64,000 nt of DNA from contig MPMI01000001.1 of assembly GCA_002238415.1 (NCBI GenBank), positions 1-64,000 on the forward strand. Reading direction: 5' to 3'. The position numbers and the translations under genes are program-made. The first letter of the stretch is position 1; every line of letters begins with the position of its first letter. The notes beneath the pieces were generated by a model. It ran no database searches, had not been told where the DNA came from, and was given only the letters and a program-made list of their open reading frames with translations. This stretch comes from Desulfurellaceae bacterium bin18 (GTDB taxonomy: Bacteria; Desulfobacterota; Binatia; Bin18). Below, piece by piece: positions 25,760 through 33,902 of the stretch.

Positions 25760-26806
25760 CTACCGTTCCATACGGTAGTTTTTCTTCGTCAGGCACTCGA
25801 ACGTTATACAGCGATATGCTCTGCCGCGCTGATATACTTCACCGCGCCTGTCCAGTAGGTTCGGGTCGGCGCCCGCCTGGATGAGAGCGCGTTCTAATTC
25901 TGCTACTCTGTCCTCCCCAAAGTCCATTTGGGAATGAAGTGCGGTTCCACCATCGTGGTCTTGGGCGTTCGGGTCGGCGCCGGCCTCAAGGAGGACCACG
26001 ATCACTTCAAAGGCATAGACACCTGGAGCATCCGCCGCTTCGAGAAGTGGCGTGCGCCCCTCATTATTCCGCGCATTGGGGTCGGCACCGGCTGCGAGTA
26101 AGAGTGACGCCGCCCTCCCGTTCTCATTAGTGTATATGATCCGATGCAAAGGGGTAGAGCCGTCTGCATCCCGGGCATTGGGGTCGGCTCCTGCCTCCAA
26201 ACACGCCTGCACCCATGCCGCCGAATCGTATGCCCCATTGCCCTGCCCTGTCACCCATCCCTCGCAATTCGGCGGGTCCGTACTTGTGGGTGCTGCAAAG
26301 GCGTCAGCCAATTCCAGATGTTGGGTCGCCTGACTCCACGTAAACACGGCATTGTCTCCCTGATGGGGAAAGTCTTGCACCGGCAGGGTGAGAGACGCGC
26401 CCTTGACAAACGCCTCCCGAAACCGTCGGACCGTAAATACACTCCGATCAAACTCCACGCCGTCATCGTAGACCACAGCGGTATGCTCTCCATCGTCGAG
26501 ATTGCCCCAATTCATGATGGAGACAAAGCCATTATCTGTATCTCCACAGACGGAGGCCGTATCCACTCGCTCATTAGGGTAGGCCAAGGGAAGCGGCTCG
26601 CCCCCATTGAAGCGGACCGTCAATTCCACTGCATCGCATTTCCAGCCGGAAACCACGCCAATCCCGGATACAGTCGTGTGAGGGCCAGGGGTCCCCAACC
26701 GGGCGGCGTTAACCACGCCGGATGTCATCAGTAGGAAGGCCGCTATGATCCCAATGATCCATCGATGCTGCCTTGTGTCCCTCTCGTGATGCTGGAGTCC
26801 CGACAA
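25760..26806 (-). CDS. Secreted ankyrin-repeat protein
   Basis: After a hydrophobic signal-like segment (WIIGIIAAFLLMTSGVVNA) comes a beta-rich domain of about 130 residues, then at least three ankyrin repeats marked by GADPNARDADGSTPLH, GADPNARNNEGRTPLL and GADPNAQDHDGGTALH, and a Cys-containing tail. Exported ankyrin proteins often mediate protein contacts or toxin-immunity functions. The start is uncertain: TTG at 26806 or 26917, or ATG at 26728, are all in frame and none has a good ribosome site. A missing or broken 5' end is possible. Confidence 0.65.
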   Translation of the reverse strand: MSGLQHHERDTRQHRWIIGIIAAFLLMTSGVVNAARLGTPGPHTTVSGIGVVSGWKCDAVELTVRFNGGEPLPLAYPNERVDTASVCGDTDNGFVSIMNWGNLDDGEHTAVVYDDGVEFDRSVFTVRRFREAFVKGASLTLPVQDFPHQGDNAVFTWSQATQHLELADAFAAPTSTDPPNCEGWVTGQGNGAYDSAAWVQACLEAGADPNARDADGSTPLHRIIYTNENGRAASLLLAAGADPNARNNEGRTPLLEAADAPGVYAFEVIVVLLEAGADPNAQDHDGGTALHSQMDFGEDRVAELERALIQAGADPNLLDRRGEVYQRGRAYRCITFECLTKKNYRMER

Positions 26807-27007
26807 GAATGCCGGGCCGTGTCTCCATACACAACAACGAACGATGTGAAGTCTTGCTTGTCCACCACGACACGGGTAGCTACTCCCGTGTCCGCATGTG
26901 GCTCTTATATTGGGCAAGTGACCCGACGCGCGGGTTCGTTGTCCCGTATGGAGATGGCGCTATCGTGACAGGAAGCGCCTGGACGGTCAATGGACGACGA
27001 AGGGGAA

Positions 27008-27107
27008 CCAACAAGCCAAGGGCCTGGAGTTGTTCTGCGAGAATCTGCGGCGCTACGTCAGCGGCCAAGCCCTCCTGAATGTACTGGACTGGGAGCGCGG
27101 CTACTGA
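27008..27107. repeat. Direct repeat, copy 2: 3' end of a D-2-hydroxyacid dehydrogenase gene
   Basis: Matches 22883-22982. It encodes QAKGLELFCENLRRYVSG and the rest of the C-terminus identically, but with only silent base changes, and faint similarity continues about 30 bases past the stop. It looks like the tail of a true homologue and marks the right edge of the accessory segment. Confidence 0.92.
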
Positions 27108-27231
27108 AGCCTGGCACCGAAAACAATTTGACGGGGAGCGGGCTCCGTCACGGAATAGTTAGGTGTGTTCCAATGGTGTGAGGATACGAGAAGCCTTTTC
27201 CTGCTAAGCTTTAGGAAAAAATACGGCCATC

Positions 27232-27690
27232 TCATCTAGGCTTACCCGTCGTCCAGTCTACAGATCGCCCCCGTCGCGTCCGGACTTCCTTCATGTATAC
27301 GCGGTCCAAGGAGTCTATCCAAGCCCTCGGGTGAGGCCGCGCCTTCTCCCGTGCCTGCTCCAGTGCCCTCCGTGCTACCTGCTCCGCCTCCCGTGCCCTT
27401 CGTACCTCCCCGTATAACCGCTTCCCTACCTTTGTACTTAGTAACATCCGTGTGGCCTTCCCTTTCGTCCATGCCGTCCATGCCTCCGGACCTACCTGCT
27501 CCACTGGCTTGTATGCGTTCCGTGTCCGCTCCGCCTCCTGGCGTGCCTGCTTCCATGCCCACTTCCATTCCTTCTCCCAGGCTGCCCGTGTTACTCGCAC
27601 TTTCTCCCGCGCCTGCTCCCATGCCTGCCGTGCCTGCTCTATCTTCCGTACCTCTGTCGCCCACCATTCTCGCGATCTACCTGCTTCCAT
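27232..27690 (-). CDS. Possible coiled-coil protein of unknown function
   Basis: A 152-codon frame with strong charged-helix character: repeated Ala/Arg/Glu/Trp segments such as RQAWEQAREKVR, WEKEWKWAWKQARQEAER and RRALEQAREKAR suggest a long coiled coil. AGAGAGG lies about 7 bases before the ATG. The opposite strand carries an equally long proline-rich frame, so codon bias alone could generate this ORF. No homologue is recalled. Confidence 0.4.
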   Translation of the reverse strand: MEAGRSREWWATEVRKIEQARQAWEQAREKVRVTRAAWEKEWKWAWKQARQEAERTRNAYKPVEQVGPEAWTAWTKGKATRMLLSTKVGKRLYGEVRRAREAEQVARRALEQAREKARPHPRAWIDSLDRVYMKEVRTRRGRSVDWTTGKPR

Positions 27691-27699
27691 ACCTGGATC

Positions 27700-28110
27700 C
27701 TCTCTTTCCAGTGACCGCAGATGGGCTTGCGTTAAGCTTATACTCGGTTCCGTCTCTCTACCCTTTTCTCAGTATTGGCCGTTTTCGCGTTGGGATTCTT
27801 ATACCGTAGTGGCCTGACTAGCTGTGCGACTCCGAGTGCAACCATCACCCGGTCGCTGAACTGACCGAATCACTAGCAGATAATGGGAAAAAGCGAAAGA
27901 TATCGAACAGAGATGTGGCTGCCCGTACAGAGGAGTGCCTGCCCTCTTGTAGGTCTCCTTACAGGAGAGACCGCTTGAAAATATGCCTCGCGCCATGAAC
28001 CTGCTCTCTTGGCTTTTATATCCCCCTAGCGACTAATGCACAGGCATAGTACAGTGCGTGCAGGCGTCCCACGGGTCTCCTGTTAGCCTCGGGAGGTCGA
28101 AATTCAAAAC
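27700..28110. other. Intergenic region before the lipoprotein gene
   Basis: About 400 bases with no supported gene. It includes a short dyad (GGTCTCC with GGAGAGACC, 27950-27972) without a T-run. Confidence 0.5.
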
Positions 28111-29124
28111 ATGTGCAGAGGTCATACACTCCCTTTTCAACGCTCCCGTTCGTGGCTGCTCCTTGGCCTGCTGCTCGTTGGGGGTCTGGTTGGATGCGGC
28201 CCTGTGACTGATGACGGCGTATGGCTGACGGAAATATTGCGCCGTATACAGCGCCCCCCGAAAGTCCACTCTGTCAGCGTTGGATATATTCCGAGATTGA
28301 CGCGACGGAAGCCCCCCATGCTCCCTCCGCTGTATGTGCTCGTCTTACGGCCGCTTGATCGTCGCTCGTCCGTGCGCATACACGAGACCCGACAGAAAAG
28401 CATTGCGCTGCCCGATGACCAAGGTGCTCTCATCGGATTCTCTGGTCTGAATTTTGAAGAAGGACAAGTGACCATCGCTCCGGCTGGCAGCGTCCCTGAT
28501 CTCGGGACATTGCGCCACATGGACGCGGGGATGCCGCAGCTCCCGGATATCCCCAAGACCTTCTTTACCCTCGCCCGGCTTCCCGAGACCGTACAATACG
28601 CCCTGACTTTGCACTTTCGCGAGGCTGGCATTGAAACGGAAATGTTGCCGTTTCCGTTTCCGGAGCCGCTATCGGCGGAGAATCAGCGGGCGACCTATGC
28701 CCTAGGCTGTACGATAGACGATTTTTCCCTGTTCAGCCTGCGTCGCTATCAACAGGTCCGGGTCGGATCACGTCGGCTCGAATTGCCGGTACGCGGACCC
28801 ACACGCGCCGCGGTCTCACTCAGACTCTCGTTGCATCAGCTGCCGTCCGGTCGGATCGTGTGGCAAGAACGGGTCTGGGACGTTATCCACGACCCGCCGC
28901 GAGGGGGCACGCAACACCGCTATCGCACGGCTGACGATGCCCTCACCCTGGCGCTCAGCCGCACGGTTGGGCGGATTCTGTCGATCCCGAAATTTCAAGC
29001 TGCCCTGCGTCTTCCTCGTCCTGATGCGGCCCTCGCGCAGGGGCCGCACGGATTACGGTTCAGTCGCCCGCAGTCGAGCGATCTGCTGACGTACCTCGGC
29101 GACAAAAGGCGCTCGGGGATCTAA
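28111..29124 (+). CDS. Outer-membrane-type lipoprotein, YajG/ABC-auxiliary-like
   Basis: A 337-residue protein with a hydrophobic signal and lipobox LVGC (Cys29). The mature part contains PETVQYALTLHFREAGIE, then ATYALGCTIDDFSLFSL, then a strand-rich segment with SLRLSLHQLPSGRIVWQERV. This plan resembles YajG or ABC-transport auxiliary lipoproteins that insert under the outer membrane. The assignment is by overall pattern only. The last 72 bases overlap the end of the convergent AMIN-TPR gene. Confidence 0.6.
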   Translation: MCRGHTLPFQRSRSWLLLGLLLVGGLVGCGPVTDDGVWLTEILRRIQRPPKVHSVSVGYIPRLTRRKPPMLPPLYVLVLRPLDRRSSVRIHETRQKSIALPDDQGALIGFSGLNFEEGQVTIAPAGSVPDLGTLRHMDAGMPQLPDIPKTFFTLARLPETVQYALTLHFREAGIETEMLPFPFPEPLSAENQRATYALGCTIDDFSLFSLRRYQQVRVGSRRLELPVRGPTRAAVSLRLSLHQLPSGRIVWQERVWDVIHDPPRGGTQHRYRTADDALTLALSRTVGRILSIPKFQAALRLPRPDAALAQGPHGLRFSRPQSSDLLTYLGDKRRSGI

Positions 29125-30438
29125 TCGAAGAGCCTGTTCATAGGCGGCTACGGCCTCGCCCGTCTGGCCTGTTTTCCCTAGGGCCTGCCCGAGGCTCACA
29201 TAGGCATAGGCGTAGTCAGGCTGAAGATGGATCGTCTGCCGCCACGCGTGCATAGCCCCTGTCAGATCACCTTCTGCCGCGAGTAAATGTCCAACGCGAT
29301 GATGCACATGGGCTGAAGTCGGGACCAACTGTAAGGCTTTGCGATAGGCTGTCAGCGCGTCTTGACTATTCCCTTCGGCCTCACAGGCTCGGGCAAGATG
29401 AATATGGGTAGTCGCGTCATCCGGATTGAGACGTGCGGCTTCGCGAAATGCCGTTATTGCCTGGCCCACTTCCCCGCGTTCTTGCAGGGCTACCCCTATC
29501 CGGTAATGCGCCTCAGCATAGCCGGGAGCTTGGTGTATGGCTTCGCGCCATTGGCGAATCGCCCCATCTAAATTTCCTTGATTATAGAGGGCATAGCCCT
29601 GTCTGAGATGCTGCGAGGCGGTGGATGACACGGGCGGTGGTTGCGGGGTGTCCTGAGACGAGATGACCGGGTCGGACGCTGGTAGCTCAGGGACTGCTGG
29701 TGGAGTGTCCTTGAGCGGGACAGCCGCTCTCAGTCTCTGGGAAGATGGCGGTAGGGGGGGGGGCTGCGCCGGAACTTCTCTGTCAGGCGTCACACGTGGT
29801 GCGGGGACAGGGGGCGTTGCTCGGCGGAGTGGTGCCGGAGGGATATTTTTTGCCACTTTTTTCGCGAAGACCGTCGGAGCGGGAGACGCGGGCGCCTGGG
29901 CTGGCCTGGGGAGAACGCGCTGAGAGCTGGTCTCTGGGACGCGGGCAAAGAGCACCTGCGTGTTGCCCTGTTGAGGACCACCGGCTTGTTCAGCGTTGTC
30001 ATTGGAAGCGTAAGGTTTGTCCGGTTTATTCAGGGTCGCCGTCACCACATGGGCCTGTTGTTCAACCGAAAAAGGCGGAATCTGGTTCGCTTTGAGGTCA
30101 AGCACGAAACGGGTGTAGTGAGGATGGGAGCCGGCCCGGACCCGCGTAATCAGCGCATCGGCTGCGGTATACGTGGTTGAGGCTAAGCGCTCGACTTCTC
30201 CTCTGACATCAATGACTAAGCGGGCCGGTGAGAGTAAGGCAAAAGCATGGACAGAGCCCGGCGGCCGGGAAAAGTGGAGGCTGAGGGTCCGTTTGTTTCT
30301 GCCCTGAGCGAGCTGTATCTCCTGCACATACAACCCCGAGGGCCGGGCAAGAGATTGCGCAACACTCTGACAGGGGGCTATCAGACCCAGCCCGGTCAAC
30401 GTCACGATGAGTAAGAGGAAAGCGGCCTTTTTCTTCAT
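29053..30438 (-). CDS. AMIN-domain and TPR protein, paralogue 1
   Basis: A 461-residue secreted protein: signal peptide (to about residue 28), an AMIN-type domain (about 37-135, with LVIDVRGEV and TRFVLDLKA), a proline-rich linker (about 150-265), and four or more TPRs (about 275-455; YNQGNLDGAIRQWREAI, AEAHYRIGVALQERGEVGQAI). AMIN domains target periplasmic proteins to septal peptidoglycan or secretins; TPRs bind partners. The plan is shared with the genes at 30455 and 36864. The start follows no strong ribosome site. The gene is 16 bases from paralogue 2, so they form an operon. Confidence 0.85.
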   Translation of the reverse strand: MKKKAAFLLLIVTLTGLGLIAPCQSVAQSLARPSGLYVQEIQLAQGRNKRTLSLHFSRPPGSVHAFALLSPARLVIDVRGEVERLASTTYTAADALITRVRAGSHPHYTRFVLDLKANQIPPFSVEQQAHVVTATLNKPDKPYASNDNAEQAGGPQQGNTQVLFARVPETSSQRVLPRPAQAPASPAPTVFAKKVAKNIPPAPLRRATPPVPAPRVTPDREVPAQPPPLPPSSQRLRAAVPLKDTPPAVPELPASDPVISSQDTPQPPPVSSTASQHLRQGYALYNQGNLDGAIRQWREAIHQAPGYAEAHYRIGVALQERGEVGQAITAFREAARLNPDDATTHIHLARACEAEGNSQDALTAYRKALQLVPTSAHVHHRVGHLLAAEGDLTGAMHAWRQTIHLQPDYAYAYVSLGQALGKTGQTGEAVAAYEQALRLDPRAPFVAEVRQQIARLRATEP

Positions 30439-30454
30439 CGCTGCTGTTTTCTCG

Positions 30455-31675
30455 CTACGATCCTCGTAAACGCGTCACCCGTTTGCGTATCTCTGCGCAC
30501 AGGGCCTCTGCCTTGCCTTTTTTTCGCCGATCCTCAAACGCTTGTGTAAAGCGAACGCAGATCGGTACGGCGTTCTTATAGGTAGACAAGGCATCTTTCT
30601 GCCTGCCCATCCTTTCGAGCGCTTCGCCGTAGTTGGCATAGGCGTAGGCGTAATGAGGAGCCAGCTGTATGGTCTGGTACCACTCATTTGCGGCACCCTG
30701 CCAATCCTCCCTCCCGGCGAATATATATCCCAGCCGATTGTGGACGTACGGTGCGGAGGGAACCAACTGTAAGGCTTTTTGATAGGCGTCAAACGCCTCC
30801 TGCTCCTTCCCCAGCGCTTCAAACGCGCGGGCAAGATGGACATATGCCGTGGCATTATCCGGCTCAATCCGAAGCGCTTGCTGAAAGGCAGCCGCTGCTT
30901 GGGTGTGATCCTTTTGGTCTCGGAATGCAATCCCTAACAGATGATGTGCCCGGGCGGCCTGCGGGGCTAAGCGCAGGGCCTCTCGCCACTCGACGATTGC
31001 CTCGTCAACCTTGTCGGCATCATAGAGAATTTGTCCCTGTTCAAGATGATAACGGGCTTGTTGTGACAAGGGTTCTGAAGAAGGGGAAGGCGTCAAGTCA
31101 GCCGGCGGGGAAGGGGGAGACGGGGTTGGGATCGAAGCCAAGACCGGAGCTGGACTCTCGGGTCCGGGCTGGGAAGCCAGCGTTGTCTGAGACCGCGAAA
31201 AGAGTACCTGTGTCCGGACCGGTGGAGAGCCACCGTCTTGTTCGCCACTTTGTTTTCCAAGTTTGGCAAACACCGTGGTCGCTTGGTGTTCAACCGAATG
31301 CACCGGCACTGTTTGGCCGCTGAGGTCCAGGACCAGGCGCAGGCGTTGGGGATGCGAGCCGGTGCGTACATGTGTGAGGAGCGCATCCTCTGTCTGATGG
31401 ATACGGGACGGCACGTTTTGCACCGGACCATGCACATCAATGACAATGCGTGAGGGCGATGACAGGGAGAACGACCGGATGGAGTCAGGCGGCTGAGAAA
31501 ACTGAAACAGGACCACCCGCGCCTCCCCCTCAGCCGTCAGTCGTATTTCTTGTAAGTGGAGCGAGAGAGCAGCGGACTGGGCAAAGGCAGAGGGCATGCC
31601 TAAGACGAGCGCGACGACTCCCAGCCTGATCTGGAGGGCGGCGAATGTCCTGAAGCCGGTTCGTTTCCTTTGCAT
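30455..31675 (-). CDS. AMIN-domain and TPR protein, paralogue 2
   Basis: About 406 residues from the ATG at 31675. The signal peptide is MQRKRTGFRTFAALQIRLGV and on to SAFAQ. An AMIN domain follows (IVIDVHGPV, LRLVLDLSG), then a proline-rich linker (residues about 170-205) and TPRs (VEWREALRLAPQAARAHHLL, YQKALQLVPSAPYVHNRL). A TTG at 31699 is an alternative start. The plan and several phrases match paralogue 1. Its upstream neighbour is the TetR regulator on the same strand. Confidence 0.83.
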   Translation of the reverse strand: MQRKRTGFRTFAALQIRLGVVALVLGMPSAFAQSAALSLHLQEIRLTAEGEARVVLFQFSQPPDSIRSFSLSSPSRIVIDVHGPVQNVPSRIHQTEDALLTHVRTGSHPQRLRLVLDLSGQTVPVHSVEHQATTVFAKLGKQSGEQDGGSPPVRTQVLFSRSQTTLASQPGPESPAPVLASIPTPSPPSPPADLTPSPSSEPLSQQARYHLEQGQILYDADKVDEAIVEWREALRLAPQAARAHHLLGIAFRDQKDHTQAAAAFQQALRIEPDNATAYVHLARAFEALGKEQEAFDAYQKALQLVPSAPYVHNRLGYIFAGREDWQGAANEWYQTIQLAPHYAYAYANYGEALERMGRQKDALSTYKNAVPICVRFTQAFEDRRKKGKAEALCAEIRKRVTRLRGS

Positions 31676-31704
31676 GACGCTGCTTGCCCGGATAGCCAAC
31701 CTGC

Positions 31705-32415
31705 CTATGAGCCTGAGGGACCGTGGTCGAGACGAAGCTGATGAGAGACGGTCGCCAGCTCCTGCTGCACGTCAGTGAGATGGGTTTCTACGTGTCGCAG
31801 CGAGCGCATAATCGCGCCACTGTCTGACTGCGTTTCAGGCGTGAGCCCGCCGGATTCAAGTAGCCGGCTGAAGACCCGCACGATTTCATCGGGCGTAATC
31901 TCCCCTCCGGGCTGATACCAGCGGTATAACCAGTTGCACATGCCGGTAAAGGCGTGCATCAGCAGCCGAGGATTTTCATTGATGACCTCGCCTCTCTCGA
32001 TCCCGTTCCGAATTTCATTCTCGATGAGCAGATCAACCTCCTGTTGTATTTTTTCAACGACTCGAACCGTTTCCGGCGGGAGGTTTGCTTCCTCGCGAAA
32101 CAGGAGGCGAAACAGCGGCTGGTCCGTCGTGATCGAGGCGATCTGATGCGCCATTACCTGGCGAATCTTCTCCGGACGTGAGAGCGGGCGGGCTAAGAGC
32201 TCTTCCAGTGTTGCCCGATAGTTTTCGAGGGAACGGGTAAAGATCGCTGTGAGTAGCGCGGCCTTACTCTCGAAATAGGTGTAGAACGTCACCCGCGAGA
32301 TGCCGACCAGGGAGACGATGTCATCAAGCGTGGTTTCGTGGTAACCGCTTTGGGTAAAGCATCCCGTGGCGATGCGGAGGAGTTCTGCTTCTACGAGTTC
32401 GCGCTTTTTTGCCAT
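31705..32415 (-). CDS. TetR/AcrR family transcriptional regulator
   Basis: A 236-residue regulator with the TetR helix-turn-helix near its start: ELLRIATGCFTQSGYHETTLDDIVSLVGISRVTFYTYFESKAALL. The C-terminal part is a ligand-binding helical domain. The start at 32415 (MAKKRELVE) has a GGAGG site six bases upstream. It is transcribed divergently from the DUF1329 genes across a 127-bp gap holding an inverted repeat, so it probably represses them in response to a hydrophobic ligand. The downstream AMIN-TPR genes may share its transcript. Confidence 0.88.
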   Translation of the reverse strand: MAKKRELVEAELLRIATGCFTQSGYHETTLDDIVSLVGISRVTFYTYFESKAALLTAIFTRSLENYRATLEELLARPLSRPEKIRQVMAHQIASITTDQPLFRLLFREEANLPPETVRVVEKIQQEVDLLIENEIRNGIERGEVINENPRLLMHAFTGMCNWLYRWYQPGGEITPDEIVRVFSRLLESGGLTPETQSDSGAIMRSLRHVETHLTDVQQELATVSHQLRLDHGPSGS

Positions 32416-32473
32416 CCCTGCCTCCAGCACAAATAAAAATTTTCCTCTTGACGGCAGAGAACATGTACAATAC

Positions 32474-32486
32474 TTACTACGAGTAA
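32474..32486. promoter_or_regulatory. Inverted repeat TTACT-ACG-AGTAA, likely TetR operator
   Basis: A symmetric site in the divergent region between the TetR gene and the DUF1329 genes. A further AGTAAAG lies nearby. The location suits a repressor covering both promoters. Confidence 0.45.
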
Positions 32487-32510
32487 AGAAATCTACATAA
32501 AAGTAAAGTT

Positions 32511-32532
32511 CTCTTTGCTTTCAGACAAGAGG
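32511..32532 (+). repeat. Leader repeat before the first DUF1329 gene
   Basis: CTCTTTGCTTTCAGACAAGAGG can form a small hairpin (CTCTT with AAGAG). The same sequence occurs at 33871-33892, ahead of the second DUF1329 gene at the same distance, so it was duplicated with the gene. Confidence 0.75.
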
Positions 32533-32542
32533 GGCACCTAGT

Positions 32543-33868
32543 ATGGAGAAGCGAGTGCTACAGGGACCGGTCAACTTTTTGTCATATTTTCTGATGGTCG
32601 CCTTGGTGCTAATGCTCAGCAGCCTCTGGCTGCCACCCACAACCGCGCTCGCCAACCCGGACCAGAGCTATGACACGCTGCGGCACTGGATCGAGCACGC
32701 CCGTCCGGAGACCGCACTGACCCCCGGACAGCATCTCACCCTCAAAGACCGCGCCGTACTGGAGCCGCTCATCCCCCAGCCGGCCTGGGAATACTACTTT
32801 TATGACGGCATGGATATGGAGATTACGGAAACCGGGACGTACCCACCCCCGGAAGACTGGGGCCAGAATGTCCCATCTGGATACCAGCTGGATGAGCAGG
32901 GGGTGCTGACCGGTTTCATGGGCGGGGGCTTTCCTTTCCCGGACATCGACGCCGATGACCCGCGAGCCGCTCAGAAAATTATTTGGAATATGTTGTGGCG
33001 ACCCGGAGCCGAAGATTATGTTATGCCTATGGTGGCGTGGTCGCGGAGTCCGAACGGACAGTTGGACCGCCAGTTTGAGTTTACCGCGGTTACTTCCCGT
33101 TATGCCCAGGGGGACCACTGCCTGGTGCCGGGCTATGAAGAGGTGAGAACCAAGCAGTTGATGGAGTTCCGCTCGCCCCGTGACATGGCCGGGGCGAAGA
33201 TGCTGACCAAAACCTATGTGGATCACTACAAAGAGGACGATGGTTGGATGTATATGCCCGCCCAGCGCAAGCCACGACGGACGCTGGCCTCCGAGCGTAC
33301 CAGCGAGGTCATGGGCATGGACTACACCATGGAAGACGCCATGGGCTTCGGTGGCAAGGTGTATGAGCACAACTGGAGCTATCTGGGAAAGAGGCGGGTG
33401 ATCGCCACGATGAATGTTGAGACCAACCCGGAAGCCGGTGGTCCGCACTTATGGGTACCGAAGGACGCACGCTGGGAGGTACGCGAGGCGCATGTGCTTT
33501 TGATCGATCCCAAAGCCACAAACCATCCGTATAGTCACAAGATCATCTTTATCGACACCGAGACGTTCTGGACGCTGTGGATGTTCGGCTTCGACCGGCA
33601 GGACGATCACCTTTTGCGTATGAACCAGCATTTTCTCAAGTATTCCGAGAGCTATGCCCACGAGACCGCCGCCCAAGCGCCCTATATGAAGTTGGACTAC
33701 GCGAATAATGTCGGGGAGCGGATGTTCTACCATCTGGGAGAGACCGATATTAATCCCAAAAAGCCGCACGCAACTTTCTCGCACTGTTATGTCATGACGA
33801 AACATTTCTCCTCGGGGCGGGCGAAGCAAGTCTATTCCGTCCGCAATATGGTCAGCGGGCGGCGCTAA
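32543..33868 (+). CDS. DUF1329 outer-membrane lipid-transport-associated protein, copy 1
   Basis: A 441-residue secreted protein of the DUF1329 (LolA-like) family. The hydrophobic N-terminus is a signal sequence. Family features include the aromatic-rich EYYFYDGMDMEITETGTYPP and the repeated PAQRKPRRTLASERTS region. Such genes commonly stand next to a DUF1302 barrel and RND-type MmpL carriers in organisms handling steroids, aromatics or lipids. It is about 90 percent similar to the next gene by inspection. Upstream is the TetR-controlled region. No RND carrier is visible here. Confidence 0.85.
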   Translation: MEKRVLQGPVNFLSYFLMVALVLMLSSLWLPPTTALANPDQSYDTLRHWIEHARPETALTPGQHLTLKDRAVLEPLIPQPAWEYYFYDGMDMEITETGTYPPPEDWGQNVPSGYQLDEQGVLTGFMGGGFPFPDIDADDPRAAQKIIWNMLWRPGAEDYVMPMVAWSRSPNGQLDRQFEFTAVTSRYAQGDHCLVPGYEEVRTKQLMEFRSPRDMAGAKMLTKTYVDHYKEDDGWMYMPAQRKPRRTLASERTSEVMGMDYTMEDAMGFGGKVYEHNWSYLGKRRVIATMNVETNPEAGGPHLWVPKDARWEVREAHVLLIDPKATNHPYSHKIIFIDTETFWTLWMFGFDRQDDHLLRMNQHFLKYSESYAHETAAQAPYMKLDYANNVGERMFYHLGETDINPKKPHATFSHCYVMTKHFSSGRAKQVYSVRNMVSGRR

Positions 33869-33870
33869 AC

Positions 33871-33892
33871 CTCTTTGCTTTCAGACAAGAGG
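33871..33892 (+). repeat. Leader repeat before the second DUF1329 gene
   Basis: Identical to the leader at 32511-32532. It lies between the two gene copies. Confidence 0.75.
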
Positions 33893-33902
33893 AGTACATA
33901 AT

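Noticed and set aside
26773..27078. Plus-strand ORF overlapping the ankyrin gene start and the dehydrogenase 3'-end repeat
   Set aside because: It reads the repeat in the wrong frame and has no recognisable domain; a relic gene here cannot be excluded but is not supported.
27351..27809. Long proline-rich plus-strand ORF opposite the possible coiled-coil gene
   Set aside because: Low-complexity, no ribosome site, and it mirrors the Arg/Ala/Glu-rich frame on the other strand.
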